Counted from the first letter of the stretch, positions 46,245 to 55,415 are shown. The stretch is 64,000 bases of DNA from Sulfuricurvum sp. (GCF_028713855.1 NZ_JAQTNN010000005.1:1-64000); one strand, 5' to 3'. Notes: generated from the letters alone by a model not told the origin. Numbers and translations are program-made.

Positions 46245-46879
46245 GGCATACCCGTACGAAGCTGGTTTTCGGTGAGGAAACTTTCGAAAAACTTCAAAAT
46301 GCGAATATTCTTCTTCTCGGTGTCGGCGGTGTCGGGAGTTTTTGTCTCGATTGTCTTTATCGATCCGGCGTACGACACATAACAATCATTGATTTTGACC
46401 GTTACGATCTCACGAACCAAAACCGCCAGATGCATTCCGAAGAGCATGAAGGGGAACTCAAAGTCGAAGCACTCAAAAAGCACTATCCCGAAGTGATAGC
46501 TATCGCCGAAAAGATTACCCCTGAATGGGTTGAAGCGTTTGATTTCGAACCGTATGATCTTGTCCTTGATGCGATCGACGATATGCGTGCCAAACTTTCC
46601 CTTATTCAAAAGTGTTATCCTAAACTCATTGCCTCCGTCGGTTCGGCGAAACGGCTTGACCCGACGAAGATTGAGGTGCGCTCCATTTGGAAAACCGAAG
46701 GCGATCCGTTTGCTTCTAAACTCAGAAATGAATTGCGTAAACGTAAGTTTAACGGTGATTTCAGTTGTATCTGCTCATCAGAACTTCCCCGTATTAAAGA
46801 AAAAGGGAGCTTTGTCGCAGTGACGGGAGCTTTTGGTCTTGCGATGTGTTCACTGGCATTGCGGAGAATAGGGTTTTAA
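46241..46879 (+). CDS. ThiF/E1-like adenylating enzyme, TcdA-like
   Basis: A 212-residue ATP-dependent E1-like protein. The nucleotide loop is ILLLGVGGVGSFCLDCLYRSG; DFDRYDLTNQNRQ and the strand LVLDAIDDMRAKL are typical. It resembles TcdA (YgdL/CsdL), which cyclises the threonylcarbamoyl group on tRNA A37. The C-terminal part holds two cysteines (CICSSELP) near the expected region. GTG 46241, five bases after GGAG, is preferred. It shares GTGA with surE. Confidence 0.82.
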   Translation: MRHTRTKLVFGEETFEKLQNANILLLGVGGVGSFCLDCLYRSGVRHITIIDFDRYDLTNQNRQMHSEEHEGELKVEALKKHYPEVIAIAEKITPEWVEAFDFEPYDLVLDAIDDMRAKLSLIQKCYPKLIASVGSAKRLDPTKIEVRSIWKTEGDPFASKLRNELRKRKFNGDFSCICSSELPRIKEKGSFVAVTGAFGLAMCSLALRRIGF

Positions 46880-46889
46880 TCGATCACTT

Positions 46890-46898
46890 TGGTATAAT
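46890..46898 (+). promoter_or_regulatory. Extended -10 promoter of greA
   Basis: TGGTATAAT is a perfect extended -10 element, 28 bases before the greA GTG and just after the TcdA-like stop. No clear -35 box is seen, which such promoters do not need. Confidence 0.5.
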
Positions 46899-46926
46899 GT
46901 TCCCACTTATTTTTGCGGAGCAAACA

Positions 46927-47424
46927 GTGGAACAAAAAGAACCCATGACCAAATACGGGTTTCAGCGATTAAGTGATGAGCTGAATACCCTTAAAAATGT
47001 CGATTTACCGGCGGTTAATGTCGAAATCGATCGTGCCAAAGAGTACGGAGATTTAAAAGAGAATTCCGAATACCATGCTGCGCGTGAAAAGCAGGCCTTT
47101 ATCGGTACACGTATTGCAGAACTCGGAGACGTTATTTCCCGTGCCCAGATTGTCGATCCAAGCGAACTCGAACACGCTCGTGTCAGTTTCGGATCTACGG
47201 TTGTATTAAATGATCTTGATAGCGATTCAGAGGTGACGTACACGATCGTCGGCGGATGTGAAAGTAATCCTGAGCGTGGATTGATTTCGTTTAACTCTCC
47301 GCTTGCAAAACAGCTTTTAGGACGTGAGGAGGGGGATGATTTTAAAGCTCGCCTTCCGGGCGGTGAAAAGTCATTTGAAGTAGTAGAGGTCAAATATCAG
47401 GAGATCGTGTTTGAAAGCCATTAA
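46927..47424 (+). CDS. greA: Transcription elongation factor GreA
   Basis: A 165-residue protein that rescues backtracked RNA polymerase by stimulating RNA cleavage. The N-terminal coiled coil has the catalytic tip acidic residues in AKEYGDLKENSEYHAAREKQ. The C-terminal FKBP-like domain includes GSTVVLNDLDSDSEVTYTIVG and ISFNSPLAKQLLGREEGD. The start is GTG 46927, with GGAG nine bases upstream. It overlaps argC by 14 bases. Confidence 0.95.
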   Translation: MEQKEPMTKYGFQRLSDELNTLKNVDLPAVNVEIDRAKEYGDLKENSEYHAAREKQAFIGTRIAELGDVISRAQIVDPSELEHARVSFGSTVVLNDLDSDSEVTYTIVGGCESNPERGLISFNSPLAKQLLGREEGDDFKARLPGGEKSFEVVEVKYQEIVFESH

Positions 47425-48424
47425 CGTCGGAATCATCGGAGTCAGCGGTTATACGGGTTTAGAACTCGTTAAAATGCTTATCAACCATCCGATTTTTGCT
47501 TTGACGTATTGTGCCAATACGGAGGGTGAAACCACTATTGCCGCATTACATCCCTCTTTAGCCGGAGTATGCGATTTGTCGGTGGATAAGGTCGATTTGG
47601 ATCGTGCGTGCGCATCATGCGAACTGATTTTTTTGGCACTTCCGCATAAAACAGCGATGCAGACAGCCAAAGGGTTATTGGAACGCGGTGTCAAAGTCGT
47701 TGATCTTTCCGCGGATTACCGTCTCTCTCAGGAAAATTACGAAGCATTCTATTGTGAACACGAAGATATTGGAAACCTTTCTCATGCGATCTATTCGATT
47801 CCTGAACTTCATGGAAATATTGCAAAAGGTGCAAAACTTATTGCCAATCCGGGATGTCACGTCACCGCATCGTTGATGGCTTTGGCCCCCTTTTTGGATC
47901 ATATTGATTTGATGCAGCCGATTTTTATCGATTCGAAAACAGGGGTGTCGGGTGCCGGTAAATCACCTTCTGCAGGGACACATTACGTGAATGTCAATGA
48001 CAATATCAATTGTTATAACATTATCAAGCACCGCCATGCGGTTGAAATCGAGCAACATGCAAGTGATTTGTGCGGCAACGATATTCATGTCACGTTTGTC
48101 CCCTCGCTCGTTCCGATGACGCGGGGAATGCTCGCGTGTGTCTACGCAACATTGAAAACCGATTGTGACCCTTTGGCGCTTATGGAAACGTTTTATCAGA
48201 ACAAGCCGTTTGTCCGTCTTCGTAATGCACCTCCGCATACCAAAATGACATCGGGAACTAATTTTGCCGATGTGTACGCTGCACGCCATGGGAATGCTCT
48301 CGTTGCGATGTGTGCAATCGACAATTTGATGCGCGGAGCGAGCTCACAAGCGCTTGTGAATGCCAACCTCATGATGGATTTGGATGAAACGCTCGGCATT
48401 CCAAAAATCGCGTATGTCCCCTAA
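47411..48424 (+). CDS. argC: N-acetyl-gamma-glutamyl-phosphate reductase
   Basis: A 337-residue NADPH enzyme of arginine synthesis. The Rossmann loop is VGIIGVSGYTGLELVKML, the active-site Cys149 is in IANPGCHVTAS, and DSKTGVSGAGKSP and FVPSLVPMTRGM follow. The start is TTG 47411 inside greA, eight bases after GGAG. It overlaps the next gene by 11 bases (ATGTCCCCTAA). Confidence 0.94.
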   Translation: MKAINVGIIGVSGYTGLELVKMLINHPIFALTYCANTEGETTIAALHPSLAGVCDLSVDKVDLDRACASCELIFLALPHKTAMQTAKGLLERGVKVVDLSADYRLSQENYEAFYCEHEDIGNLSHAIYSIPELHGNIAKGAKLIANPGCHVTASLMALAPFLDHIDLMQPIFIDSKTGVSGAGKSPSAGTHYVNVNDNINCYNIIKHRHAVEIEQHASDLCGNDIHVTFVPSLVPMTRGMLACVYATLKTDCDPLALMETFYQNKPFVRLRNAPPHTKMTSGTNFADVYAARHGNALVAMCAIDNLMRGASSQALVNANLMMDLDETLGIPKIAYVP

Positions 48425-49157
48425 ACCTCTTCAAGCGGGTGCGATTTTAATCGCTGATGCCCACTGCGCTCCGTGGCGCACCTCTTTTATCGATTTTCTT
48501 TATTCCCTTGAATCGGGCGAGATTACGACACCGCAACTTATTTTGATGGGGGACGTGTTTGATATGCTCTACGGTCCTATACCGCGAACGTATGGTTATA
48601 ACACGGAGGGGATCGATCTTCTAAACCGGTTGTCTTTGCGAATGGAGATACTCTATTTAGAGGGTAATCATGATTTTTTAATGAGTGGTCTATTTCCTAA
48701 TGTGCAGGTCATTCGCCGAGAATATCAGCCTTTGCTAATGAGCTTTGAGGGGAAAAAGATTGCTCTCTCTCACGGTGACAGTAATATGGGCTGGGGTTAT
48801 GAACTGTATACTGCGCTGATTCGCAGCCCTTTGGTTTTAGGGATACTCCGAAGGATCGATAATCTGGGCAAAGGTTTTATTGTTGCGTGGCTGGAAGAGC
48901 AGATGAAACGAAAAATCCATTGCCGTAGCATTGAGAATTTTCAAGGCTTGATTGAGCGACGGTTGGAATCATTAAATCTGGGTTCTGTTGATGTATTGGT
49001 CGAAGGGCATTTTCACCAAAATCAGACATTTACGCTGGATGGCTTGGATTACATCAACGTCGGCGCTTTTGCTTGCAATGAAAGATACTTTACTGTACAA
49101 TCAAACCAAAATCAGCCGTTATTACACGAAGCAGTTTTTCGTAAGGAGCCCCGATGA
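48414..49157 (+). CDS. Calcineurin-like phosphoesterase, LpxH/LpxJ-type UDP-diacylglucosamine hydrolase
   Basis: A 247-residue metallophosphoesterase. Motifs in order: LIADAHC, LMGDVFDMLYG, LEGNHDFLM, ALSHGDSNMGWGYELYTALIR and VEGHFHQN, the five metal-binding blocks of the LpxH-like group. LpxH cleaves UDP-2,3-diacylglucosamine in lipid A synthesis; many Campylobacterota use the related LpxJ. ATG 48414 avoids a longer overlap with argC. It ends in the ATGA that starts cheV. Confidence 0.8.
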   Translation: MSPKPLQAGAILIADAHCAPWRTSFIDFLYSLESGEITTPQLILMGDVFDMLYGPIPRTYGYNTEGIDLLNRLSLRMEILYLEGNHDFLMSGLFPNVQVIRREYQPLLMSFEGKKIALSHGDSNMGWGYELYTALIRSPLVLGILRRIDNLGKGFIVAWLEEQMKRKIHCRSIENFQGLIERRLESLNLGSVDVLVEGHFHQNQTFTLDGLDYINVGAFACNERYFTVQSNQNQPLLHEAVFRKEPR

Positions 49158-50098
49158 AGGGACAAGGTGATGTTTTAAAAGTCGGCACAAATGAGATGGA
49201 ATTGGTCGATTTCCGTATCTTCAAGCGCGAAGGCGATGAGATATATGAGGGGATATACGGGGTCAATGTCGCCAAAGTACGCGAAATTATCCGATTCCCG
49301 AAATTGACAGAACTTCCAGGTACACCTGCTTTTATCGAAGGAATCTTTGATTTGCGCGGTGTTGTTATCCCTGTGGTTAATTTGGCTAAATGGATGGGTG
49401 TCGAGGCTCCTGAAGAGATGGACAGAGAAGCCCGTGTTATTATTACCGAGTTTAACAATATCCTGATCGGTTTTGTCGTTCATGAAGCCAAACGGATTCG
49501 CCGTATTAACTGGAAAGATATTGAGCCGGCTTCTTTTGTATCCTCGTCAGGGGGATTGGATGGTTCTAAAATTACCGGAGTAACCCGTATTGAAGACGAT
49601 GGAGTTCTTTTGATTTTGGATTTGGAAGGGGTTGTTCAAGAACTTGGCCTCTATCAACCTTCCAGAGGAAAACTTGAAGATGGAAAAAACCATTTCAGCG
49701 GCTATGTCTTGCTTCTTGATGACAGTTCAACCGCAAGACGGATTATCAAAGAAGCATTAGAACAGATGGGCTTTGATGTAATCGAAGCGACGGACGGTCA
49801 GCAAGGGCTTAAAATCTTGGAGGATCTGTATCAGGCATACGGCAACAATCTTCCTTCCAAACTGCGTCTCATCGCATCAGACATTGAGATGCCGTTGATG
49901 GATGGATTCCATTTTGCGGCCAATGTGAAAGCGGATGAACGGTTTAAGATGATTCCGATTGTATTTAACTCTTCTATTAGCGACCATTTCAGCGAAATAC
50001 GCGGAAAAGAAGCAGGCGGAGAGGCTTACTTGGTCAAATTTGATTCGAATTTATTTTACGATGAAGTAGCACGTGTCGTACGTGCTCATATTCAATAG
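49154..50098 (+). CDS. cheV: Chemotaxis coupling protein CheV
   Basis: A 314-residue fusion of a CheW-like domain (residues about 12-165: GVNVAKVREIIRFPKLTELPG, IFDLRGVVIPVVNLAKWMG) and a receiver (about 185-312: LLLDDSSTARRIIKEAL, SDIEMPLMDGFHF). It links chemoreceptors to CheA and can be tuned by phosphorylation. The start is ATG after AAGGAG, overlapping the previous stop. First gene of cheV-cheA-cheW. Confidence 0.95.
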   Translation: MKGQGDVLKVGTNEMELVDFRIFKREGDEIYEGIYGVNVAKVREIIRFPKLTELPGTPAFIEGIFDLRGVVIPVVNLAKWMGVEAPEEMDREARVIITEFNNILIGFVVHEAKRIRRINWKDIEPASFVSSSGGLDGSKITGVTRIEDDGVLLILDLEGVVQELGLYQPSRGKLEDGKNHFSGYVLLLDDSSTARRIIKEALEQMGFDVIEATDGQQGLKILEDLYQAYGNNLPSKLRLIASDIEMPLMDGFHFAANVKADERFKMIPIVFNSSISDHFSEIRGKEAGGEAYLVKFDSNLFYDEVARVVRAHIQ

Positions 50099-50108
50099 GG
50101 GTTAGGCA

Positions 50109-52592
50109 ATGGATGAATTTGAAGAGATATTACAAGATTTTTTGGTTGAATCATTTGAACTGATCGAACAACTGGATCAGGACCTTGTCGAGTTAGAATC
50201 ACGGCCGGATGATTTGGAATTACTTAATCGTATCTTCAGGGTTGCCCATACGATTAAAGGGGCCAGTTCCTTTTTAAATTTCGATGTATTGACCCACTTG
50301 ACCCATCATATGGAAAATTTGTTGAATATGGCACGTCACGGAGACCTCGTTATTGATGCGGACGTGATGGACGTCATTCTTGAATCGATCGATTTGATGA
50401 AGGCGTTATTGGTACGCATTCGAGACAGCGGTAAAGACGGCGGAATTGAGATAAGTGCATGCGTCGAACGTTTGGACGCCGTTGCAAACGGTACGGCATT
50501 AGGTGAAACGGTTCCTGCGCCGGTAGATGTAGCCGTACCTAAAGCTGCGCCCGAACCGGTGATTGCGGTGGCTATTGCTGAAGAAGAACCTGATTATTCA
50601 GGGATGAGCGAAGCGGAAGTTGAAGCGGAAATCGAACGACTGATTGCGGTACGTCAAGCTGAAGATGCGGCAAAACGCGCACACAAAGCACCATCTGCTC
50701 CGGTAGCAGAAGAAGAGGAACCTGATTATTCAGGGATGAGCGAAGCGGAAGTTGAAGCGGAAATCGAACGTTTGATTGCTGTACGTCAGGCTGAAGATGC
50801 GGCAAAACGTGCACAAAAAAGTGCAGAACCAGAAGCACCAAAAACGGCACCAGTATCTGTATCTACGCCACAAACTGTCCCTGCACCTGTAAAAGTGGCA
50901 TCGGCACCTCGAAAAGTAGAACCGAAAGAAGAGGGAGAATCTCGTGGCGGTGCTACGGTGGAACAAACCATTCGTGTTGATGTCAAACGACTTGACCATT
51001 TGATGAATCTGATCGGAGAACTCGTTTTAGGGAAAAACCGTCTAATCAAAATTAACGACGATGTCGAAGAGCGCTACGAAGGGGAAGCGTTCTTGGAAGA
51101 ACTTAACCAAGTGGTTTCGATTGTTTCACTCGTAACAACCGATTTACAGATTGCCGTTATGAAAACGCGAATGCTGCCAATCGGAAAAGTATTCAATAAA
51201 TTCCCTCGCATGATCCGTGACCTATCCCGTGAACTGAATAAAAAGATTGAACTAGAGATTACCGGTGAAGAGACGGAACTTGATAAATCGATCGTTGAAG
51301 AGATCGGCGACCCGTTAGTCCATATCATCCGAAACTCGTGCGACCATGGTATTGAGACACCTGATATCCGTCTTGCTGCGGGTAAAGAAGAAACGGGAAC
51401 GATTCATCTCAAAGCCTATCATGAAGGGAACCATATCGTTATCCAGATTATTGATGACGGTAAAGGGCTTGATGCGGATATGCTCAAGCAAAAATCGATT
51501 GAAAAAGGGGTTGTTACCGAAAAAGAGGCTGATGCCATGTCTGAAAAAGAGGCATTCGGCCTCATTTTTCGTCCCGGATTCTCAACTGCTTCACAGGTTA
51601 CCAGCGTCTCAGGACGCGGTGTCGGAATGGATGTGGTCAAGACCAATATCGAAAAGCTCAACGGGATGATCGATATTGATTCTGAGGTAGGGAAGGGGAC
51701 TTCGATGAAGCTCAAAATCCCTCTTACCCTCGCGATTATTCAAGCTTTGCTTGTCGGAGTGCAGGAAGAGTATTATGCGATTCCTCTCGCATCGGTTCTT
51801 GAAACGGTTCGTATCAGTAAAGATGAAATTTACACTGTTGAGAGCCGCTCCGTTATGCGTCTTCGTGACGAAGTCCTTTCTCTCGTTCATATCGGTGATA
51901 TATTTGAAGTGGAACGTGTCTTTGATAACAGTGAACATGCCTACGTCGTTGTCCTCGGACTGGCAGAGAGCAAAATCGGTCTTATCGTCGATTCGTTGGT
52001 TGGGCAAGAAGAGATCGTTATTAAATCTCTCGGCGAATACCTCAAAGGGATCGAAGGGATTGCAGGAGCAACCATTCGCGGTGATGGCGGTGTGACCTTG
52101 ATCGTCGATGTTGCCGCGCTGATGCAGATGGCCAAATCGGTTAAATCGACTGTCGGTCAAGAGAGTGCTGAAGCCAAAGGGCGTTCGGGCGTTAAAAACA
52201 AACCGAGCGATTACACGGTAATGATTGTGGATGATTCCAAGACAGACCGAACGATTATGCGTAAATCGTTGGAGCCGTTAGGAATTACTCTCGTCGAGGC
52301 AACAGATGGTGTTGAAGCCCTGAACGTACTCAAACAGGGCGATTATATCTTTGATGCGATGCTTGTTGATATTGAGATGCCGCGAATGGATGGTTACAGC
52401 TTAGCTGCTGAGATCAAAAAATACAACAAATATAAAAATCTTCCGCTCATTGCCGTCACATCCCGTACCGGAAAAGCGGATCGGATGCGCGGAGTAGAGT
52501 CGGGAATGGTAGAGTATATCACCAAACCGTATTCACCGGAATATCTGATGAATGTCGTCAAACGCAATATCAAGTTTAACGAGGGACTATAA
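50109..52592 (+). CDS. cheA: Chemotaxis histidine kinase CheA with C-terminal receiver (CheAY)
   Basis: An 827-residue kinase. P1 has the phosphoacceptor His47 in RVAHTIKGASSFLNF. No P2 is evident: residues about 135-285 are an Ala/Pro/Glu-rich linker containing a tandem 44-residue repeat. P3 dimerisation (VKRLDHLMNLIGELVLGKNRL), P4 ATPase (IIRNSCDHGIE, DDGKGLD, GRGVGMDVV, GKGTSMKLKIPLTLAI) and P5 CheW-like (PLASVLETVRI) follow. A receiver (about 703-825, MIVDDSKTDRTIM, VDIEMPRMDGYSL) ends the protein. The fused receiver is the Campylobacterota form and probably acts as a phosphate sink. Confidence 0.96.
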   Translation: MDEFEEILQDFLVESFELIEQLDQDLVELESRPDDLELLNRIFRVAHTIKGASSFLNFDVLTHLTHHMENLLNMARHGDLVIDADVMDVILESIDLMKALLVRIRDSGKDGGIEISACVERLDAVANGTALGETVPAPVDVAVPKAAPEPVIAVAIAEEEPDYSGMSEAEVEAEIERLIAVRQAEDAAKRAHKAPSAPVAEEEEPDYSGMSEAEVEAEIERLIAVRQAEDAAKRAQKSAEPEAPKTAPVSVSTPQTVPAPVKVASAPRKVEPKEEGESRGGATVEQTIRVDVKRLDHLMNLIGELVLGKNRLIKINDDVEERYEGEAFLEELNQVVSIVSLVTTDLQIAVMKTRMLPIGKVFNKFPRMIRDLSRELNKKIELEITGEETELDKSIVEEIGDPLVHIIRNSCDHGIETPDIRLAAGKEETGTIHLKAYHEGNHIVIQIIDDGKGLDADMLKQKSIEKGVVTEKEADAMSEKEAFGLIFRPGFSTASQVTSVSGRGVGMDVVKTNIEKLNGMIDIDSEVGKGTSMKLKIPLTLAIIQALLVGVQEEYYAIPLASVLETVRISKDEIYTVESRSVMRLRDEVLSLVHIGDIFEVERVFDNSEHAYVVVLGLAESKIGLIVDSLVGQEEIVIKSLGEYLKGIEGIAGATIRGDGGVTLIVDVAALMQMAKSVKSTVGQESAEAKGRSGVKNKPSDYTVMIVDDSKTDRTIMRKSLEPLGITLVEATDGVEALNVLKQGDYIFDAMLVDIEMPRMDGYSLAAEIKKYNKYKNLPLIAVTSRTGKADRMRGVESGMVEYITKPYSPEYLMNVVKRNIKFNEGL
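50580..50820 (+). repeat. Tandem 132-base repeat inside the cheA linker
   Basis: Two in-frame units with a period of 132 bases (44 codons). The shared protein core of about 35 residues runs from EEPDYSGMSEAEVEAEIERL to RQAEDAAKRA. The DNA copies are nearly identical with a few silent changes, so the duplication is fairly recent or kept by gene conversion. Confidence 0.85.
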
Positions 52593-52594
52593 CC

Positions 52595-53089
52595 ATGAGT
52601 GAAAAACTTCAACAAATTATCAACAAACAGCATAGAGCTCTCTCAGGGGATGACACTAAGATCGATGAAGTAATTCAACTGGTTGGATTTATCGTCGGCG
52701 ATGAAGAATTCTCGGTACCTATTTTGAGTATCCAAGAGATTATTAAACCGATTTCTTGGACACGTGTCCCACAAACACCTGCTTATATTTTAGGGGTATT
52801 TAATCTTCGCGGTTCGGTTATTCCGTTGATCGATTTACGTTCACGTTTCGGATTGGAAACGATGAAGCATACCGAAGAGACTCGATTTATCGTAATGAAA
52901 AATGGGGATGATGTTGCCGGGTTCGTGATTGATCGTCTAACCGAAGCCATTCGCTTGCCAAAACGCGATGTTGGTCCGGCACCGGATACGATAAATGAAG
53001 CGGAGAGTATGATTGACGGAGTTGGTAAACAAGCTGATCGCATCATTACCATCCTTAAAGTCGGTAAATTACTTGAGCGAAATTTTTAA
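52595..53089 (+). CDS. cheW: Chemotaxis coupling protein CheW
   Basis: A 164-residue scaffold linking receptors and CheA. The core IQLVGFIVGDEEFSVPILSIQEIIKPI, then VPQTPAYILGVFNLRGSVIPLIDLRSRFG, is typical, followed by GFVIDRLTEAIRL. It starts two bases after cheA. The N-terminal 20 residues are a polar extension. Last gene of cheVAW. Confidence 0.95.
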   Translation: MSEKLQQIINKQHRALSGDDTKIDEVIQLVGFIVGDEEFSVPILSIQEIIKPISWTRVPQTPAYILGVFNLRGSVIPLIDLRSRFGLETMKHTEETRFIVMKNGDDVAGFVIDRLTEAIRLPKRDVGPAPDTINEAESMIDGVGKQADRIITILKVGKLLERNF

Positions 53090-53118
53090 TTAAATATCAT
53101 TTATGGCACAATATCGCC

Positions 53119-54423
53119 ATGAATGAAACACACTTTTTAAACCGCCGCCAAAAACTCTTTGACCTCATGGACGAAGGTGTGGCGATCATCACCTCTGCAC
53201 TTACTCAAAGCCGCTCGAATGACACCGAATACCCTTACCGTCAAAACAGCGATTTTTATTATCTTTGCGGGTTGAATGAAGACAACTCTGTTTTAGTGTT
53301 GATTAAAACTCCCGAATTTACGAAAACGATCCTCTTTGTCGAAGCGTACAACGCCGAGTCCGCATTGTGGAATGGTGCACGTTTGGGGGTTGATGGTGCA
53401 CGTGAGTGTTTCAAAGTAGATGAAGTGCATGACAACACCGAATATATAGGTATGATTAAAGAGCTTTTGCGGGAGCATATCAATCTTTATATCGATTTAT
53501 ACAGTGATTCTGTAAGCCTTATCGAAGCGAAAAATGCCGCACAGTCTCTACACAGTACACGCGGTGTCAAACGCCATATTCGCTCCATCCGAGACATCAC
53601 CTATCTGATCCGAACCTTACGCCTTATTAAATCCGACGATGAGATTGAGTTGATTAAAAAAGCGATTGCTATTACTGCTGAGGCACACCATAGTGCAATG
53701 CGAGAGTGCCGTGCAGGGATGAGAGAATATCAGCTTCAAGCCGCCATGAGTTATATTTTTCTCAATAATGGTGCATCGAGTGAAGCTTATGGTGCAATTG
53801 TAGCCGGTGGTAATAATGCCAATACACTTCATTACGTTGATAACCGCGATACTCTTAACGATGGGGATTTGGTACTGATCGATGCCGCGTGCGAGTGGGA
53901 ACTTTATGCAAGCGATATTACCCGCACCTTTCCCGTCAACGGAAAATTTAGTGATGCACAGCGAGAGGTTTACAATGCCGTCCTTGATGTTCAGCTCTGT
54001 GTTATCGAAGCGATCAAACCGGGGGTTAAACGCGACTGGCTTCAAACTTACAGTGAAGAACTCCTTTGTGATGCCTTGATAGAATTGGGGATTTTGAGCG
54101 GCGAACGAAATAGCCTTATAGAAGCCAAAGAGCACAAAAAATACGCTCCGCACGGGATAGGGCACTGGATGGGGCTGGATGTTCATGATCCGTGTCCGTA
54201 CGTGGACGAAGAGGGTGCGTCGTTAGCGTTTATGGCGGGGATGGTGATGACGATCGAACCGGGGCTCTATTTCCGCATCGATGATGAGAGTGTACCTGAA
54301 CGTTATCGCGGCATCGGTATCCGTATCGAGGATAATATTCTCGTTACCGAAGAGGGGTATGAGAATCTTTCGGCGATGATTGCCAAGAGTGTGGAGGAGA
54401 TAGAGGGGATGTGTAATCAATGA
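53119..54423 (+). CDS. pepP: Xaa-Pro aminopeptidase (aminopeptidase P)
   Basis: A 434-residue M24B metallopeptidase removing N-terminal residues before proline. The N-terminal AMP_N domain contains SDFYYLCGLNEDNSVLVL. The catalytic pita-bread domain has the dinuclear metal ligands: Asp in LVLIDAACEWELYASDITRTFP (two), His in HGIGHWMGLDVHD, Glu in TIEPGLYF, and Glu in GIRIEDNILVTEEG. The stop TGA overlaps the ATG of the AT-rich gene downstream. Confidence 0.94.
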   Translation: MNETHFLNRRQKLFDLMDEGVAIITSALTQSRSNDTEYPYRQNSDFYYLCGLNEDNSVLVLIKTPEFTKTILFVEAYNAESALWNGARLGVDGARECFKVDEVHDNTEYIGMIKELLREHINLYIDLYSDSVSLIEAKNAAQSLHSTRGVKRHIRSIRDITYLIRTLRLIKSDDEIELIKKAIAITAEAHHSAMRECRAGMREYQLQAAMSYIFLNNGASSEAYGAIVAGGNNANTLHYVDNRDTLNDGDLVLIDAACEWELYASDITRTFPVNGKFSDAQREVYNAVLDVQLCVIEAIKPGVKRDWLQTYSEELLCDALIELGILSGERNSLIEAKEHKKYAPHGIGHWMGLDVHDPCPYVDEEGASLAFMAGMVMTIEPGLYFRIDDESVPERYRGIGIRIEDNILVTEEGYENLSAMIAKSVEEIEGMCNQ

Positions 54424-55079
54424 TTCTAGGAGTCATTTATGTATTTTGTTTTTTAGTTATTGGAATTTTTTCAAATGGAGCGTTTTATTCCACGATTTCC
54501 ATTTTTAACATAATTTTCTTTGGAGGGTTGTTGCTTGATGATGTATATAAAAGCAAAGCCTCTTGGATAAAGAACATAAAATTTATTGTAGTTGTAGGGT
54601 TTAGCCTTACTTTTCTTTTAAGCTTTACTGGATTTTGTTTTGAAAGAATGCAATATATATCACAAAAGGATATGTATCTTCACCCTATGTCTAGGATAGT
54701 TAGTGAACTTGCAGAACATGGTTTAGCAAAGAAAAAATTTGTTGAAACTCAAAGTGGTAGAGGTTATGATTATGATGATACAGATATTCAAAAAATAGCT
54801 CAAAATGTAGATGACTTTTTAAAAAAGCATCCAGAAAATATTCACATTAATCATAATTATTCTTTTGATCAATCAGAAACTTATGATGTTTTAGTTACGT
54901 ATCTGTTTTCTGAAGATGAAATAGATCAGATAAATGCATATATTACAGAAAATGGTAAAAAAGAATATAATAAAAAAATCATAGGTATTAGTTATTGGCA
55001 AAGCTATTCAGCTTGTGGACATCCGACTAATGGAATGAAAGATTATATATACGAGGATGTTCTGAAGTTTGAGAAATGA
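54420..55079 (+). CDS. Unknown AT-rich membrane protein
   Basis: A 219-residue protein with about three N-terminal hydrophobic segments (residues 1-20, 22-40, 53-75) and a soluble acidic C-terminal part (SQSGRGYDYDDTD-like region, DQSETYDVLVTYLFSED). I recognise no family. Its base composition is far more AT-rich than that of pepP upstream, suggesting transfer. The ATG shares ATGA with the pepP stop. It is followed by a DUF4160 remnant. Confidence 0.6.
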   Translation: MILGVIYVFCFLVIGIFSNGAFYSTISIFNIIFFGGLLLDDVYKSKASWIKNIKFIVVVGFSLTFLLSFTGFCFERMQYISQKDMYLHPMSRIVSELAEHGLAKKKFVETQSGRGYDYDDTDIQKIAQNVDDFLKKHPENIHINHNYSFDQSETYDVLVTYLFSEDEIDQINAYITENGKKEYNKKIIGISYWQSYSACGHPTNGMKDYIYEDVLKFEK

Positions 55080-55098
55080 GCAAAGCTGTTCTGCGTAG

Positions 55099-55176
55099 AT
55101 ACGCGACGTTACAGCGATTGTGGAAAAACACAAAGACGATTTTTTGGAGGCGTGGAATGAATACTTTAATCAATAA
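55099..55176 (+). pseudogene. C-terminal remnant of a DUF4160 protein
   Basis: Between an in-frame TAG (55096-55098) and TAA (55174-55176) the strand reads 25 codons: IRDVTAIVEKHKDDFLEAWN then EYFNQ. The AIVEKHKDDFLEAWNEYF ending is that of DUF4160 proteins, which normally sit just before DUF2442 genes with such an overlap. No DUF4160 N-terminus is found upstream, so this is a relic that now serves as the leader of the DUF2442 gene. Confidence 0.65.
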
Positions 55177-55408
55177 GATTGAATTCGACACAAAAATTTT
55201 AGTTCACCTCGATAGCGGTGATGTTTTAAGCCTGCCGTATTCGTATACCAAACGCATCGAACAAAGCAATGTATCACAACTTTTAAATTACCATCTTATC
55301 GGTGGGGGAAGAGGTATCCATTTTGAGGATATTGATGAGGATATATCGTTGGAAGGGATTATTGACTACAAACTAAAACATGAGCTTGTTTTGTCGCATT
55401 GTGCATAG
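55157..55408 (+). CDS. DUF2442 protein (antitoxin-like partner of DUF4160)
   Basis: An 83-residue protein. Residues INKIEFDTKILVHLDSGDVLSL and the ending IGGGRGIHFEDIDEDISLEGIID match DUF2442, whose hallmark is G-x-G-I-H-(W/F) followed by D-E-D-I/L-S. The ATG follows GGAGG, which lies within the DUF4160 remnant. DUF4160/DUF2442 pairs are suspected toxin-antitoxin pairs; here only the DUF2442 half is intact. Confidence 0.78.
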   Translation: MNTLINKIEFDTKILVHLDSGDVLSLPYSYTKRIEQSNVSQLLNYHLIGGGRGIHFEDIDEDISLEGIIDYKLKHELVLSHCA

Positions 55409-55415
55409 TACAAGT

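Noticed and set aside
53090-53118. TGGCAC-like sequence and an ATGGC/GCCAT inverted repeat before pepP, considered as a sigma-54 promoter or terminator
   Set aside because: The -12 element (TTGC at the right spacing) is missing, and the inverted repeat includes the start codon and lacks a T run.
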